DNA of 64,000 nt from Saprospiraceae bacterium UBA3362 (GTDB lineage Bacteria; Bacteroidota; Bacteroidia; Chitinophagales; Saprospiraceae): contig DEQQ01000070.1 in the NCBI GenBank assembly GCA_002360455.1, forward strand, positions 1 to 64,000, written 5' to 3'. A program made the position numbers and the translations under genes. Each line of letters opens with the position of its first letter. The stretch's first letter is position 1. Shown piece after piece: positions 46,335-55,746 of the stretch. The notes beneath the pieces are model-generated. The model was not told the DNA's origin. It did not search any database and saw nothing but the letters and a program-made list of their open reading frames with translations.

Positions 46335-47495
46335 ATGTATAAAATCGCAGCATCAATTCTTGGATTGTTTTTACTGTTTCAATGCAGACCTACTCAAACC
46401 ATTAGTCAAAATACCGGACGAAAAACGAGTGATGCTGCAAGCCCTGTTGAGCCCATTTCTCAAGCTAAGCCACTTAATATTGTTTTGATGATTGGAGATG
46501 GAATGGGACTCACTCAAATGTCTGCGGGCATGTACATGAACGACAATAAATTGGAGCTTGAACGATGCACAGCCATTGGTTTGCACAAGTCCTATTCGGC
46601 AAATGATTTGATCACAGATTCTGCCGCCGGAGCAAATGCATTTTCTACAGGAAAAAAAACTAAAAATGGATATCTCGGAGTGGATAGTAACGGTATCGCA
46701 TTGCCAACCATTCTTGAATACGCCAGCCACAGAGGTATGGCTACAGGAATGGTAGTAACATCCACATTAGTTCATGCAACACCCGCTGCATTTATGGCTC
46801 ATCAATCCGGAAGAGAAGACTATGAGTCCATAGCAAAAGATTATATGAGGACTCCATGCAATTTATTGGTTGGCGGAGGAAAAAAATATTTTGATAGAAG
46901 AATTTCTGACTCTCTTAATCTTGTAGATCAGATGAGATCTAATGGATATACTGTAAGTGATTATTTCGAAGAAGAATATGAAACCATCTCGTTGCCAAAA
47001 GTTCAGAAATACTGTTTCTTTACTGCAGATGGAGATCCCTTGCCCGCAGCCAGAGGGAGAAATTATTTACCCAAAGCGTCTAAAGATGCTTGTGAATTTT
47101 TAGGTAAAACCTCAACCAAAGGTTTTTTTTTAATGATAGAAGGTTCTCAAATTGATTGGGGAGGACATGCCAATCAGACTGACTACATCGTTACTGAAGT
47201 ATTAGATTTTAATAAAGCCATTGGGAATGTTCTGGATTTTGCCAAGCGCAATGAAAATACATTGGTCATCATTACAGCAGATCATGAGACCGGTGGATTT
47301 GCTATCAATACAGGATCCACTCAAGGGAATATTATAGGAGCTTTTACTACACCAAAACATACAGGTTCCCTCATTCCGGTTTATGCTTATGGCCCGGGTT
47401 CGTCTGATTTTATAGGAATTTACGAGAACACAGAGATTTACTACAAAATGATGAAATTGCTGGGGAGATACAAAATGACAGAAGACCAAAAGTAA
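46335..47495 (+). CDS. Alkaline phosphatase (PhoA superfamily) lipoprotein
   Basis: 386 residues. Lipobox-like LFLLFQC (Cys17) indicates an exported, lipid-anchored enzyme. Metal and catalytic residues: MIGDGMG (D55), TDSAAGANAFSTG with the nucleophile S96, HATPAAF and AHQSGR, IEGSQIDWGGHAN, ITADHETGGF. These are the sites for two zinc ions and magnesium. The position after DSAAGA is Asn where the PROSITE pattern has Thr. It hydrolyses phosphate monoesters in the periplasm. No Pho box can be identified; the strong promoter suggests constitutive expression. Confidence 0.9.
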   Translation: MYKIAASILGLFLLFQCRPTQTISQNTGRKTSDAASPVEPISQAKPLNIVLMIGDGMGLTQMSAGMYMNDNKLELERCTAIGLHKSYSANDLITDSAAGANAFSTGKKTKNGYLGVDSNGIALPTILEYASHRGMATGMVVTSTLVHATPAAFMAHQSGREDYESIAKDYMRTPCNLLVGGGKKYFDRRISDSLNLVDQMRSNGYTVSDYFEEEYETISLPKVQKYCFFTADGDPLPAARGRNYLPKASKDACEFLGKTSTKGFFLMIEGSQIDWGGHANQTDYIVTEVLDFNKAIGNVLDFAKRNENTLVIITADHETGGFAINTGSTQGNIIGAFTTPKHTGSLIPVYAYGPGSSDFIGIYENTEIYYKMMKLLGRYKMTEDQK

Positions 47496-47529
47496 AATTA
47501 GTTAACTCTGTTCTTAAACTAACTTTATA

Positions 47530-48057
47530 TCAGCTAGGCTTTTTTGGATAAGATTTTAGACTGGTTACTTTTCTCATTCTGCGCACCCAATAATCAGAAT
47601 TCAAAATATTTTCTTCAATCACGCCTCGAGAACTGGAGCTGTGAACAAGTTTAAGTATTTTTTTTGAGTTTTCTGTAATGATTCCAACATGAGAAATGTT
47701 TTTCCCTGTGGAGAAAAACAAAAGATCTCCGGGTTTTGCTTCATCCAAATCTATTTTTGAGCCAAGTTCTGCCTGCCCTGCAGCGTTTGCAGCCATCGGG
47801 ATTTCCATCCTCCCAAAGACGTAATACACTAAGCCCGAACAATCAAAACCTCCCGGTTTTTTGCCATTGGATTTATACTTTGTCCCCACCATCTCTCTTG
47901 CCAATGTAATGATCACCTCCCTGAGTTGAGCCTCTTTGGCACTGTCTGCTTTAGAAGATAGTTTCGAACTGTCTCGAGTCGTTCCACATGCACTAAATAC
48001 ACTGAAAAATAAACCAATTACAATAAAGGCCAGCCACTTTTTGATCATATTATGCAT
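47530..48057 (-). CDS. NlpC/P60 (C40) cell-wall peptidase lipoprotein
   Basis: About 175 residues from the ATG at 48057 (48048 is also possible; the 48087 frame adds a poor extension). Lipobox FSACG shortly after a hydrophobic stretch. Catalytic domain with MVGTKYKSNGKKPGGFDCSG (nucleophilic Cys), then DLLFFSTGKNISHVGII (catalytic His) and LVHSSSSRGV (third polar residue, His). The family hydrolyses gamma-D-glutamyl-diaminopimelate or similar bonds in peptidoglycan. Attached to a membrane, single-gene unit, convergent with the phosphatase. Confidence 0.9.
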   Translation of the reverse strand: MHNMIKKWLAFIVIGLFFSVFSACGTTRDSSKLSSKADSAKEAQLREVIITLAREMVGTKYKSNGKKPGGFDCSGLVYYVFGRMEIPMAANAAGQAELGSKIDLDEAKPGDLLFFSTGKNISHVGIITENSKKILKLVHSSSSRGVIEENILNSDYWVRRMRKVTSLKSYPKKPS

Positions 48058-48285
48058 TTTAATCCATAAAAAATATTTCAACCACACCGGAAAGGCTTTA
48101 TATAAAGTACAGATATTTAAAGATTTAATTTATGTTTATTTTCTTGTTTAAACACATATTAAATAAAACGCTAATATATAATTAATTTCTCAAATGAATC
48201 GAATTATTAGCTCAGTCGAGTGTTTTGATAAACAAAATGGGTCTATCATTTCATATATAAAAAAAACTTATATAATTATTCTTAC

Positions 48286-48293
48286 TATCTTTG
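48286..48293 (+). promoter_or_regulatory. -7 promoter box of the polyprenol-phosphate mannosyltransferase gene
   Basis: TATCTTTG, a perfect TAnnTTTG. It contains the TTG at 48291 that the longest frame would use as start, so the true start must be downstream (48312). Confidence 0.55.
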
Positions 48294-48311
48294 CACAAAC
48301 AAATCAGAGTT

Positions 48312-49055
48312 TTGAGTCCTCATTTAGTCATCATTCCTACCTACAACGAAATAGAAAACATAGAACAGATCATTCGAGCTGTTCTGGTCAGGAATTGTCT
48401 GCCGGATGTTCTTATTGTAGATGATGGTTCACCGGACGGTACGGCAGCCAAGGTAAAAGAAATGGCTCAAGAGTTTAAAGATCGCATTCATTTGCTGGAA
48501 CGCAAAGAAAAAAATGGTCTCGGAAGAGCCTATATTGCAGGATTCAAATGGGCATTGGATCAAAACTATGATACCATTACAGAGATGGATGCAGATTTTT
48601 CGCATCCGCCTGAAAAAATTGATGAACTCATTGGACAACTTACCACAGATAAAAGCGATGTTGCTGTTGGCTCACGATATACGCACGGAGGAGGTGTGGT
48701 CAATTGGCCTTGGTTTAGATTATTTCTTTCTCGAGCAGCTTCAATTTATGTTCAGCTTATAACCGGAATGGGCATCAAAGATCCTACCGCAGGATTTGTA
48801 AGTTATAAACGCGAAGTTTTATCGGCAATAAATTTGGACTCAATTAAGTTTGTAGGCTATGCATTTCAAATCGAAATGAAATACGCAGCCTATAGATTAG
48901 GTTATCATATCAGTGAGATACCGATACTTTTTCCGGACAGAGAAAAAGGAAAGTCCAAAATGCATATTTTCATTATAGGAGAAGCTCTTTCCGGAGTTTT
49001 TGCAATGCGTTTTCTCAGATCCTACAAACGCTATAAGAAAAACATTAGCGCTTAA
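48312..49055 (+). CDS. Polyprenol-phosphate mannose synthase-like glycosyltransferase (family 2)
   Basis: 247 residues from a TTG at 48312 (MSPHLVIIPTYNE); no ATG is available and an earlier TTG lies in the promoter box. GT-A fold with VIIPTYNEIENI, LIVDDGSPDGT, LGRAYIAGFKWAL, EMDADFSHPPE (metal-binding DxD), GSRYTHGGGVVNW, DPTAGFVSYKREVL and a C-terminal KGKSKMHIFIIGEAL. There are no membrane helices at the end, so it is the soluble DPM1 type. It makes polyprenyl-phospho-mannose, or a similar donor, for GT-C transferases; the TMTC-like protein encoded 3 kb upstream is a candidate user. Confidence 0.88.
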   Translation: MSPHLVIIPTYNEIENIEQIIRAVLVRNCLPDVLIVDDGSPDGTAAKVKEMAQEFKDRIHLLERKEKNGLGRAYIAGFKWALDQNYDTITEMDADFSHPPEKIDELIGQLTTDKSDVAVGSRYTHGGGVVNWPWFRLFLSRAASIYVQLITGMGIKDPTAGFVSYKREVLSAINLDSIKFVGYAFQIEMKYAAYRLGYHISEIPILFPDREKGKSKMHIFIIGEALSGVFAMRFLRSYKRYKKNISA

Positions 49056-49106
49056 CATTTTCTTTTTTTTGGGAAAGGCGAAAATTTTTAATCACTTTTG
49101 ATCTTA

Positions 49107-49153
49107 GTCCCGCTTTACGTTACAGCACTTTGTGCTTTCACTGCAATCGGGTT
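49107..49153. repeat. REP-like hairpin element, copy B
   Basis: GTCCCG (49107-49112) pairs with CGGGTT (49148-49153; the last pairs are weaker), with the same inner GCAC-TTT-GTGC hairpin as the copy at 13907-13953. It lies between two convergent genes. Compared with copy A, T-A in the stem has become C-G on both sides. Confidence 0.55.
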
Positions 49154-49171
49154 TAGTGGGGCAAGAGCAGT

Positions 49172-49774
49172 TCATTGCTTAAACACATTTTGACTTCGCT
49201 TGACAGGATTTAGCACCAATTCCCAGCCGGTTTGCTCTGCCAATAATTTGAGTTGAGACAACATTTCGTTTTGTCTAACTTCTGCTTTTGTCAACAATTG
49301 AGCTTGAACCGATTTTTGAATAATTATTTGTTTGGCCTGCTGATTAAAATTGGTCAGCTCTTCCGGTTTAAAAGTATTAAAAGTTCCTTGTTGCAAATCA
49401 TAGTAATCTATGTCATGATCTACACTTAGAATTTCGGGAGTAGAAGGATAAGTCATAACCACCTTTCTTTCTTTTTCGTACATAGTCACAGAAGCAGAAT
49501 CCATATTGATACCCGCGGTGACAGTTCCCTGAACTCTGGCAATAGCGCTTTTGCGCAGAGGACTAATGTCGAAGTAATAATAATCTTTGGTATTTATTAG
49601 CTCGCTCATTTGCATTTCTACCAATCCAATTTTCATTACATTTCTTATTTTTTCTAACATCACTGTTGCCGTAGTCTCTTTTTTAATTTTTTCTGTAAAC
49701 CACATTTTTCCGCACAAAACACCACAGCCAAAAGCCAATAGGATGCAAAGAATAAAAAGAAAAATTCTACTCAT
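49172..49774 (-). CDS. DUF4230 membrane-anchored protein
   Basis: 200 residues. A single N-terminal membrane helix (about 4-22, IFLFILCILLAFGCGVLCG), then the DUF4230 domain: KIGLVEMQMSELINTKDYYYF, ARVQGTVTAGINMDSASVTM, VVMTYPSTPEILSVDHDIDYYDLQ, and a helical end with QNEMLSQLKLLAEQTGWEL. The family is extracytoplasmic and of unknown function. It lies 10 bases downstream of the DUF3108 gene, so these two and the next upstream gene form a three-gene operon. Confidence 0.82.
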   Translation of the reverse strand: MSRIFLFILCILLAFGCGVLCGKMWFTEKIKKETTATVMLEKIRNVMKIGLVEMQMSELINTKDYYYFDISPLRKSAIARVQGTVTAGINMDSASVTMYEKERKVVMTYPSTPEILSVDHDIDYYDLQQGTFNTFKPEELTNFNQQAKQIIIQKSVQAQLLTKAEVRQNEMLSQLKLLAEQTGWELVLNPVKRSQNVFKQ

Positions 49775-49784
49775 AACTTTATAT

Positions 49785-50594
49785 TTATTTTAATTTAGAA
49801 TCTTGATTGTATTTATTCCATTCAACAGACTTTAATATAGCTTTGACAGTACCTACCGTCAACGGAGACTCTATCATAACCGGAAAGCGATTCAGATCAT
49901 CACCAATAAACAATTTCATACTTGCATTTTCGTCAAATACTTTGCCGGAGACCACATCGGCCGAGCAGTTTATGGTTCTGTATTTTCCTGATTCTTTTAC
50001 GCTGAGAGACTTTTGATCATTAAGATATTTCATAGACAGCTCATATTTTTGTCCATCAAGAATCAAATTTAACATCAATTTTTTATTTTTTCTAAAGTCA
50101 GAAAGTTCGGTCTGTCGTATCAAATACATTAATGATACCATATCATAATAATTTTCAATATTGTATAATACAGTAGTCGTTGCATCGCTCATGGTCTTAC
50201 CAGTATAACAAGTCGCTTTGTTGTTTTCATGATCAAATACAATTTTCTCATAATGGCGATAGGAACCCTGTTGAATTTCGCGAAAATACATGGTTGGCAA
50301 TAGAGTTTTTTTATTGATGTAAGAGTGATATTTGTCCCTCACTTTATAAAACCACTCATAAGAAGAATAGGTCTTGCCGCTGACCTCAATATGGTATACA
50401 TCTCCTTCATCTTTAACCTCAAAGACAACCTCTCCGGCTGACAACCATACAAAATTCCAGTTGTAAAAAATTTTATAGGTTAGCTTTTCTTTAGCTTGGA
50501 ATGGAAGTTCGCCACGCACAGGATCTTGCCGGAATGATGACAAGATAAAATACCCCCCAAAAAGGACGATTAATATTAAGAATTTACGATCCAT
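49785..50594 (-). CDS. DUF3108 exported protein
   Basis: 269 residues. N-terminal signal or anchor (about 4-20), then DUF3108 with GELPFQAKEKLTYKIFYNWNFVWLSAGEVVF, YKVRDKYHSYINKKTLLPTMYFREIQQGSYRHYEKIVFDHEN, and a C-terminal KLFIGDDLNRFPVMIESPLTVGTVKAIL. In Gram-negative bacteria the family is periplasmic, with a beta-barrel-like lipid-binding shape suggested from homologues, but no known reaction. The first 19 bases overlap the end of the upstream membrane protein gene, implying coupled translation. Confidence 0.85.
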   Translation of the reverse strand: MDRKFLILIVLFGGYFILSSFRQDPVRGELPFQAKEKLTYKIFYNWNFVWLSAGEVVFEVKDEGDVYHIEVSGKTYSSYEWFYKVRDKYHSYINKKTLLPTMYFREIQQGSYRHYEKIVFDHENNKATCYTGKTMSDATTTVLYNIENYYDMVSLMYLIRQTELSDFRKNKKLMLNLILDGQKYELSMKYLNDQKSLSVKESGKYRTINCSADVVSGKVFDENASMKLFIGDDLNRFPVMIESPLTVGTVKAILKSVEWNKYNQDSKLK

Positions 50595-51505
50595 GTTCTA
50601 TATTTTAAATAAAATAATACAGCTATGAAAGCCGGAATAAAAACATTGATTAAATACAGCAACCAAGATATTGAAATAGATATTGTAACCGGAATGTTCA
50701 GGTATGAAAAAATATAGGCAGCAATTCCTCCTCTAATGGCTCCAACTACAACAGAAGGAAGAATTATAAAACTTTGGATGCAAAAGATACAGGCTACAGC
50801 TTGAATGGATACGACCAATGGTTTATCTGTAAATAGATCTACTAATAAACTGAATTGAACCATATAAATTGTATAACGTAAAAAAGATAAGAAAAAAGTA
50901 AGCCCATAATCACGTAAGTCCAGCTGAGATCGATGAAAATTAATTTTTGGGAAAACACTTTTTATCCGATCTATAACTCTTTTATTGGATAATCCGAGGA
51001 TGAGAAGAAACGATCCCAAGATGAAAAAAATGAAATAAACTAGGGCAGGGAAATAATATTGCTTTAATTCTGATGACACTAAATAATGTTCTACAAATGA
51101 GTAAGCAATCAAAAAACCCAGACCCATGTTCATACTATTTTGCATCAACGAACTCAATAAATTGATTTTAGCCAGACTGATTTTATCTTCATTAGAGGCG
51201 CTGGAGACTCGACCAATCCATTGTCCCCATCCGGCCGGAAAAAACAAACTTGCGAGCTGTCCTTGACAGATGATTTGGATGCATTGCTTTATTTTATATA
51301 CGGATTGAGAATAAAAAAATAATTTCAATACTTCCATAAGCCAATTCAATGGCATCAAGAGAATCACAATGAGTATAACGATTAGGCCGTTAGTATCCTG
51401 TAATGCAAGAAAAGGAGTGAGTTGATAGACTTGATAACTCATTAAGGCTAAGAGTAACATTGTAGCCAAACCAAACCAATATCTTGTAATCCAAGAAAGC
51501 AACAT
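50576..51505 (-). CDS. Lysylphosphatidylglycerol synthase TM-region-like membrane protein
   Basis: 309 residues with about 8 transmembrane helices. NWLMEVLKLFFYSQSVYKI and GQLASLFFPAGWGQWIGRVS match the short helices and loop of the flippase-like UPF0104/AglD/MprF transmembrane domain. Without the cytosolic synthase domain these proteins are thought to flip lipid-linked molecules, which is not proved. First gene in a unit with DUF3108 and DUF4230 genes. The combination of a lipid-handling membrane protein and two exported domains of unknown function may act on the envelope. Confidence 0.7.
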   Translation of the reverse strand: MLLSWITRYWFGLATMLLLALMSYQVYQLTPFLALQDTNGLIVILIVILLMPLNWLMEVLKLFFYSQSVYKIKQCIQIICQGQLASLFFPAGWGQWIGRVSSASNEDKISLAKINLLSSLMQNSMNMGLGFLIAYSFVEHYLVSSELKQYYFPALVYFIFFILGSFLLILGLSNKRVIDRIKSVFPKINFHRSQLDLRDYGLTFFLSFLRYTIYMVQFSLLVDLFTDKPLVVSIQAVACIFCIQSFIILPSVVVGAIRGGIAAYIFSYLNIPVTISISISWLLYLINVFIPAFIAVLFYLKYRTWIVNS

Positions 51506-51611
51506 ACTTATATAGATCTGTTATTTAGACCGACTATATTGTAATCGGGTCAATTCGCAAATATCTTATCTTTTTGTTAAACTATTACATGATTATTTTT
51601 TTTAATATGTC

Positions 51612-52169
51612 ATGCGGTTATTGCAAGAGCGAATTATAGGAATAGATCCGGGGACAAACATACTGGGTTTTGGAATTATAGAAGTCAAAGACAGTCAGGC
51701 TGTTGTACTGGATGTCAACGTGATCAAGCTCAAAGAATTTGAACAACATACCGATAAATTGAAAGAAATTTTTCTCAAAATTCAAGAGATCATAGAAACC
51801 TATTGCCCGGCTACAATGTCAATAGAAACCCCGTTTTATGGCAAAAATCCACAATCAATGCTTAAGCTGGGCAGAGCACAGGGAGTAGCCCTTACAGCAG
51901 GTATGGTTATGGGTCTCAAGTTGTATGAATATAGTCCAAAGAAAATAAAACAATCTATTACCGGCAATGGAAATGCTTCCAAAGAACAGGTAGCCAAAAT
52001 GTTAGAATCTGTTTTAAAATACAAAATCAAAGTAAAGTATTTGGATGCAACTGATGGATTGGCGGCGGCTCTTTGTTGTCACTATCAGATGAGTTCAAAA
52101 ATTGATGAAACTGAGCGATTCGGTGGATGGGAATCTTTTATAAGAAAAAATCCGCATAAAGTAAAATAA
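51612..52169 (+). CDS. ruvC: Crossover junction endodeoxyribonuclease RuvC
   Basis: 185 residues, normal length. RNase H-like fold with the first catalytic aspartate in IIGIDPGTNILGFGII, the Glu in MSIETPFYGKNPQS, LGRAQGVAL, the PKKIKQSITGNGNASKEQVAKML motif that contacts DNA, and the last acidic pair in YLDATDGLAAALCCHY. It resolves Holliday junctions as a dimer with RuvAB. Transcribed divergently from the flippase-like gene; a box TATCTTTT near 51571 is one base from the promoter consensus. Confidence 0.95.
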   Translation: MRLLQERIIGIDPGTNILGFGIIEVKDSQAVVLDVNVIKLKEFEQHTDKLKEIFLKIQEIIETYCPATMSIETPFYGKNPQSMLKLGRAQGVALTAGMVMGLKLYEYSPKKIKQSITGNGNASKEQVAKMLESVLKYKIKVKYLDATDGLAAALCCHYQMSSKIDETERFGGWESFIRKNPHKVK

Positions 52170-52212
52170 TTTGCCTGTCAATTCTCGTTTAATACTATTC
52201 ACAATAATTCAT

Positions 52213-52220
52213 TACTTTTG
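52213..52220 (+). promoter_or_regulatory. -7 promoter box of the 1158-residue outer-membrane protein gene
   Basis: TACTTTTG, a perfect TAnnTTTG, 26 bases before the ATG at 52247. No -33 element is clear. Confidence 0.45.
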
Positions 52221-52246
52221 TATAAATCATGCTTTGACTTGTTTGA

Positions 52247-55200
52247 ATGATAACAGATAGATTATTTTATAGACTTATAACTGTTCTGTTGATATTCGTA
52301 AGCTCAGAAGCATATTCTCAACATAAGAAAATACAACAAAAGAAAATGGATTCCGAGATTTTTGAAATCAAAGATTCATTTGTGATTGACCCTCAAACAG
52401 TAAGTTGTTCTTGTATCGGAAATAAATCCGAACCTCTAACAATTATAAAATCTCATATCTGCACTAATTGTTTCCAAATTTCAGATACTTTGCTATGCGA
52501 CAGCATAGAAATCACTTATCAAACTATACCTGTTCCCCGCCAGGCATTTCTTTTTTTATTTGATTCCAGTTTGCAATATGGACCTCAACGACCTGATTAC
52601 GCACAGCAAGAATTTCAAATCTCGAATCCAAAAAGTGATTGGTGGGATCAATCCGGAATAGATTATTCAGGAAGTTTTACTCGAGGAATATCTGTAGGAA
52701 ATACTCAGTCTCTGGTTTTAAATTCGGCACTCAATCTGCAAATTAGCGGAGATTTGGGAGATGGAATAAAAATTCTGGGCGCCATAAGTGATCAACAAAT
52801 TCCAATTCAACCTGAAGGAAATACCAGACAGATTCAAGAATTTGACAAACTTTTTATACAGCTTTCCAAAAAAAATTCGTCATTAACTGCCGGAGACATT
52901 GAACTGTACAGGCCGCAGTCTTATTTTATGAATTATACTAAGAGAAGTAAAGGGGCTGTTTTCAGAAATGAAATTAATAAAAACAATCATAAAATTGTAC
53001 AACAGTCTGCTATTGGAATTTCTAAAGGAAAATTTAACCGTTTTATCCCTATAACTCAAAATGGAAATCAAGGCCCATACAGATTGCAAGGAAGAGAAGG
53101 GGAGACATTCATTGTAGTATTGGCAGGTACTGAAAAAGTTTGGGTTGATGGAGTTCTGATGGTGAGAGGTGAAGATGCAGATTATATTATAGACTATAAC
53201 TTAGCAGAAATAAGATTTATGCCAAGGAAAATCATTTCTGATCAAAGCAGAGTGATTGTGGAGTTTGATTATTCTGAACAAAATTACATTAGAACCTTAG
53301 CAACGTATTCTGGGAACTGGATAAATAAACGACACGAAACGTACTTGAACATTTATCATGAGCAAGACAGCAAAACTTCTGCATTTCAAGATGACTTGGA
53401 CTCTTTGGATAAAGTAGCTCTGCAAAATGCAGGAGATGATTATTCGAAATTATCAAGAAGCTCTATACGCAAAGCAGGTCAGGATTTTAGTCTCAACCGA
53501 GTCTATTACAAGTTCAGAGATACCGCATTTTTGGTTGGAGGGCAAATGAGAATAGATAAAATTTTGGTCCATGAACCTCAGGCAGACAGTAATTCTTTGC
53601 AGGTTATTTTTACAGAAACTTTGCCCGGTAGTGGTCATTATAAATTAAAATCTTCTAACTTCAACGGAAGGGTTTATGAGTGGTTGGCTCCGGATGAACA
53701 TACCGGCGAACTAAAGGGTAATTATGAACCCATTGTCCCCGTGATTGCGCCCACACAACAAAGTTTGATGACCATAGGCTATCGTTGGAATTATAAAAAG
53801 CATGAACAGGTAGAAGCAGAAATAGCACTTAGCGCATGGGATAAAAACAGATTATCTACCTTACAAGATCAGGATAATTATGCAATGGCAAGTAAACTCA
53901 AATTTCAAACATTGGACAGGCAGGTTTTGAAATTCAAAAAAGTCAAATGGAGCAATGAGCTTCAACATGAGTTTGTTCAGTCTAAGTTTAAAGCTATAAG
54001 TCCGTACAGAGCTGCAGAATTCTCCAGGGATTGGAACATTTCAAAAATACAAACTGCAAACGAACATTGGCTATCAGATAAAATGTCCCTGAGTTGGGGA
54101 AAATATTGGAATAGTCAATATCACTTTTCCATTTTAAATCAGCGAAACAATTATCAAGGTCAACAGCACACATTGGAAAATACCTATGTTGACAGTCTTA
54201 CAAAAATTTATTTTGTTTGGAGACAGTTGAACAATAATGATGAAAAAGAGTCCTCCAGATTCTTGCGACCTTCTGTGTATTTGGAAAGGAAATTGGGCAA
54301 AAATTTTTCCACAATATTGCAGTTTGATAAAGAACAGAACTTAAGATTTTCTCGTACTGAAGATTCTTTAATTTCAGGGAGTTTCGCTTTTGATGTTGCC
54401 CAATGCAAATTGCATTTTAATCCTGAAAATGGACTTCAATTTAAAACAGAATACAGACTAAGAAAGGATGATCAAATTCTTGAGCACTCAACAAAATCTT
54501 ATTCTTATGCGCATGAAATAACATCAAGTGCAAAAAGTGTAGAAGGCAGGGCAGGACAGATAGAGATACAAGCATCAGCAAGGAAAATTCATTTTAAGGA
54601 TAAGGGAATTCAAGATAGCCTAGGCCAATTGTATTTTCTTGGAGCTTTAGATCACAGCATAGTATTCATTAAAAATTCCATTCGATTAAAGAATAATTAT
54701 CAGCTATCAAGTGGAGTTGAACCAAAACAGGAGTTTGTTTTTGAGCAGAGAAGACCCGGAGAAGGCGATTATATTTATATAGATTCCAATAAGGATGGGA
54801 TTAGACAACAGCAAGAATATATTTACTCACCACAGATTGACTCAGCGCAGTATATCAAGATACAATTATTCAATTCTGAATATGTTCAGATCTATTCTTC
54901 TTCCTGGAATCATTTTATGAGTATTGACCCTGCTCTTTGGTTTGACACAAAAAAGAAAAGCATCCTAAAAAAAATACAGTTAGAGTCTGTCATGAGATTT
55001 ACAAATAAAGTATCTCAATCTGCTCAATGGCAGGATCAGCTTAATCCTTTGGGATTTAATTCTAGTTATAATTTATCGTATCAAAGTTGGACCCAACAAA
55101 ATGTTTATTTGAACAGAGCCAATGTCAATTATGAATTTAGACTGAATCATAATTTGGCTTCTGCAAAAGTATTGTTGGTTTCCGGTACAGAACAACGATC

Positions 55201-55723
55201 CAATGAAGAATGGAATTTCAATGCAAGATACACCTTGAAAAAAAAGTTGGATTTGAATGTCAATCTCACTCAAAAGGTGGAAAAATATCAAGCAAGTTTT
55301 TACTCTGACCAAAACTTCAATATTCAGACTATCAAAATTGAACCAATTCTATTGTACCGGTGGAGCAATGAATTTAGGATCAGTTTCAGTTCTGCCTTTA
55401 AAAACGCAATGGAAAAAGATTTTAACCATGAGCAGGCAAGGATTTTCCAGTTTGCCAGCTCCGCTCAGTTTGCATTGAAGAGAAAAATCAATTTGAGGAC
55501 AGAGATCAAATTATTAAATATAAATTATATCGGGTCCAGTTCTACAGGAATAGAGTTTATTATGCTTGAGGGTTTTAAAAATGGTCGAAATTACAGCTGG
55601 GAAAGTGGTGTTGATATTAGACTGTCAAGCTATATCAATTTGCAATTGTTTTATAATGGCAGGAAGTCGGAAGAATACAAAACCATCCATACTGCAAGGG
55701 CTTCAATGAGAGCTAATTTTTAA
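52247..55723 (+). CDS. Very large outer-membrane beta-barrel protein, SprA-like in part
   Basis: 1158 residues. Signal peptide (about 1-25, ending AYSQ). A Cys cluster (CSCIGNKSE, ICTNC at about 53-75) is followed by SGSFTRGISVGNTQSLVLNSALNLQISG, LGAISDQQIPIQPEGNTRQIQEFDKLFIQL, and later LAGTEKVWVDGVLMVRGEDADYIIDYNLAEIRFMPRKII. These segments recur in SprA and SprA-like Bacteroidota proteins, SprA being the giant outer-membrane translocon of the type IX system. The rest (about 350-1158) is a run of amphipathic strands rich in aromatic residues, with DSNKDGIRQQQEY near 850. At 1158 residues it is only half of SprA, so it is a paralogue or relative, not SprA itself. Role unknown. Confidence 0.6.
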   Translation: MITDRLFYRLITVLLIFVSSEAYSQHKKIQQKKMDSEIFEIKDSFVIDPQTVSCSCIGNKSEPLTIIKSHICTNCFQISDTLLCDSIEITYQTIPVPRQAFLFLFDSSLQYGPQRPDYAQQEFQISNPKSDWWDQSGIDYSGSFTRGISVGNTQSLVLNSALNLQISGDLGDGIKILGAISDQQIPIQPEGNTRQIQEFDKLFIQLSKKNSSLTAGDIELYRPQSYFMNYTKRSKGAVFRNEINKNNHKIVQQSAIGISKGKFNRFIPITQNGNQGPYRLQGREGETFIVVLAGTEKVWVDGVLMVRGEDADYIIDYNLAEIRFMPRKIISDQSRVIVEFDYSEQNYIRTLATYSGNWINKRHETYLNIYHEQDSKTSAFQDDLDSLDKVALQNAGDDYSKLSRSSIRKAGQDFSLNRVYYKFRDTAFLVGGQMRIDKILVHEPQADSNSLQVIFTETLPGSGHYKLKSSNFNGRVYEWLAPDEHTGELKGNYEPIVPVIAPTQQSLMTIGYRWNYKKHEQVEAEIALSAWDKNRLSTLQDQDNYAMASKLKFQTLDRQVLKFKKVKWSNELQHEFVQSKFKAISPYRAAEFSRDWNISKIQTANEHWLSDKMSLSWGKYWNSQYHFSILNQRNNYQGQQHTLENTYVDSLTKIYFVWRQLNNNDEKESSRFLRPSVYLERKLGKNFSTILQFDKEQNLRFSRTEDSLISGSFAFDVAQCKLHFNPENGLQFKTEYRLRKDDQILEHSTKSYSYAHEITSSAKSVEGRAGQIEIQASARKIHFKDKGIQDSLGQLYFLGALDHSIVFIKNSIRLKNNYQLSSGVEPKQEFVFEQRRPGEGDYIYIDSNKDGIRQQQEYIYSPQIDSAQYIKIQLFNSEYVQIYSSSWNHFMSIDPALWFDTKKKSILKKIQLESVMRFTNKVSQSAQWQDQLNPLGFNSSYNLSYQSWTQQNVYLNRANVNYEFRLNHNLASAKVLLVSGTEQRSNEEWNFNARYTLKKKLDLNVNLTQKVEKYQASFYSDQNFNIQTIKIEPILLYRWSNEFRISFSSAFKNAMEKDFNHEQARIFQFASSAQFALKRKINLRTEIKLLNINYIGSSSTGIEFIMLEGFKNGRNYSWESGVDIRLSSYINLQLFYNGRKSEEYKTIHTARASMRANF

Positions 55724-55746
55724 TAAGGATTTTATTTTGGATAAAA

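Noticed and set aside
48194..48424. Plus-strand ORF before the mannosyltransferase gene
   Set aside because: It crosses the TATCTTTG promoter and the first part of a well-supported gene in another frame.
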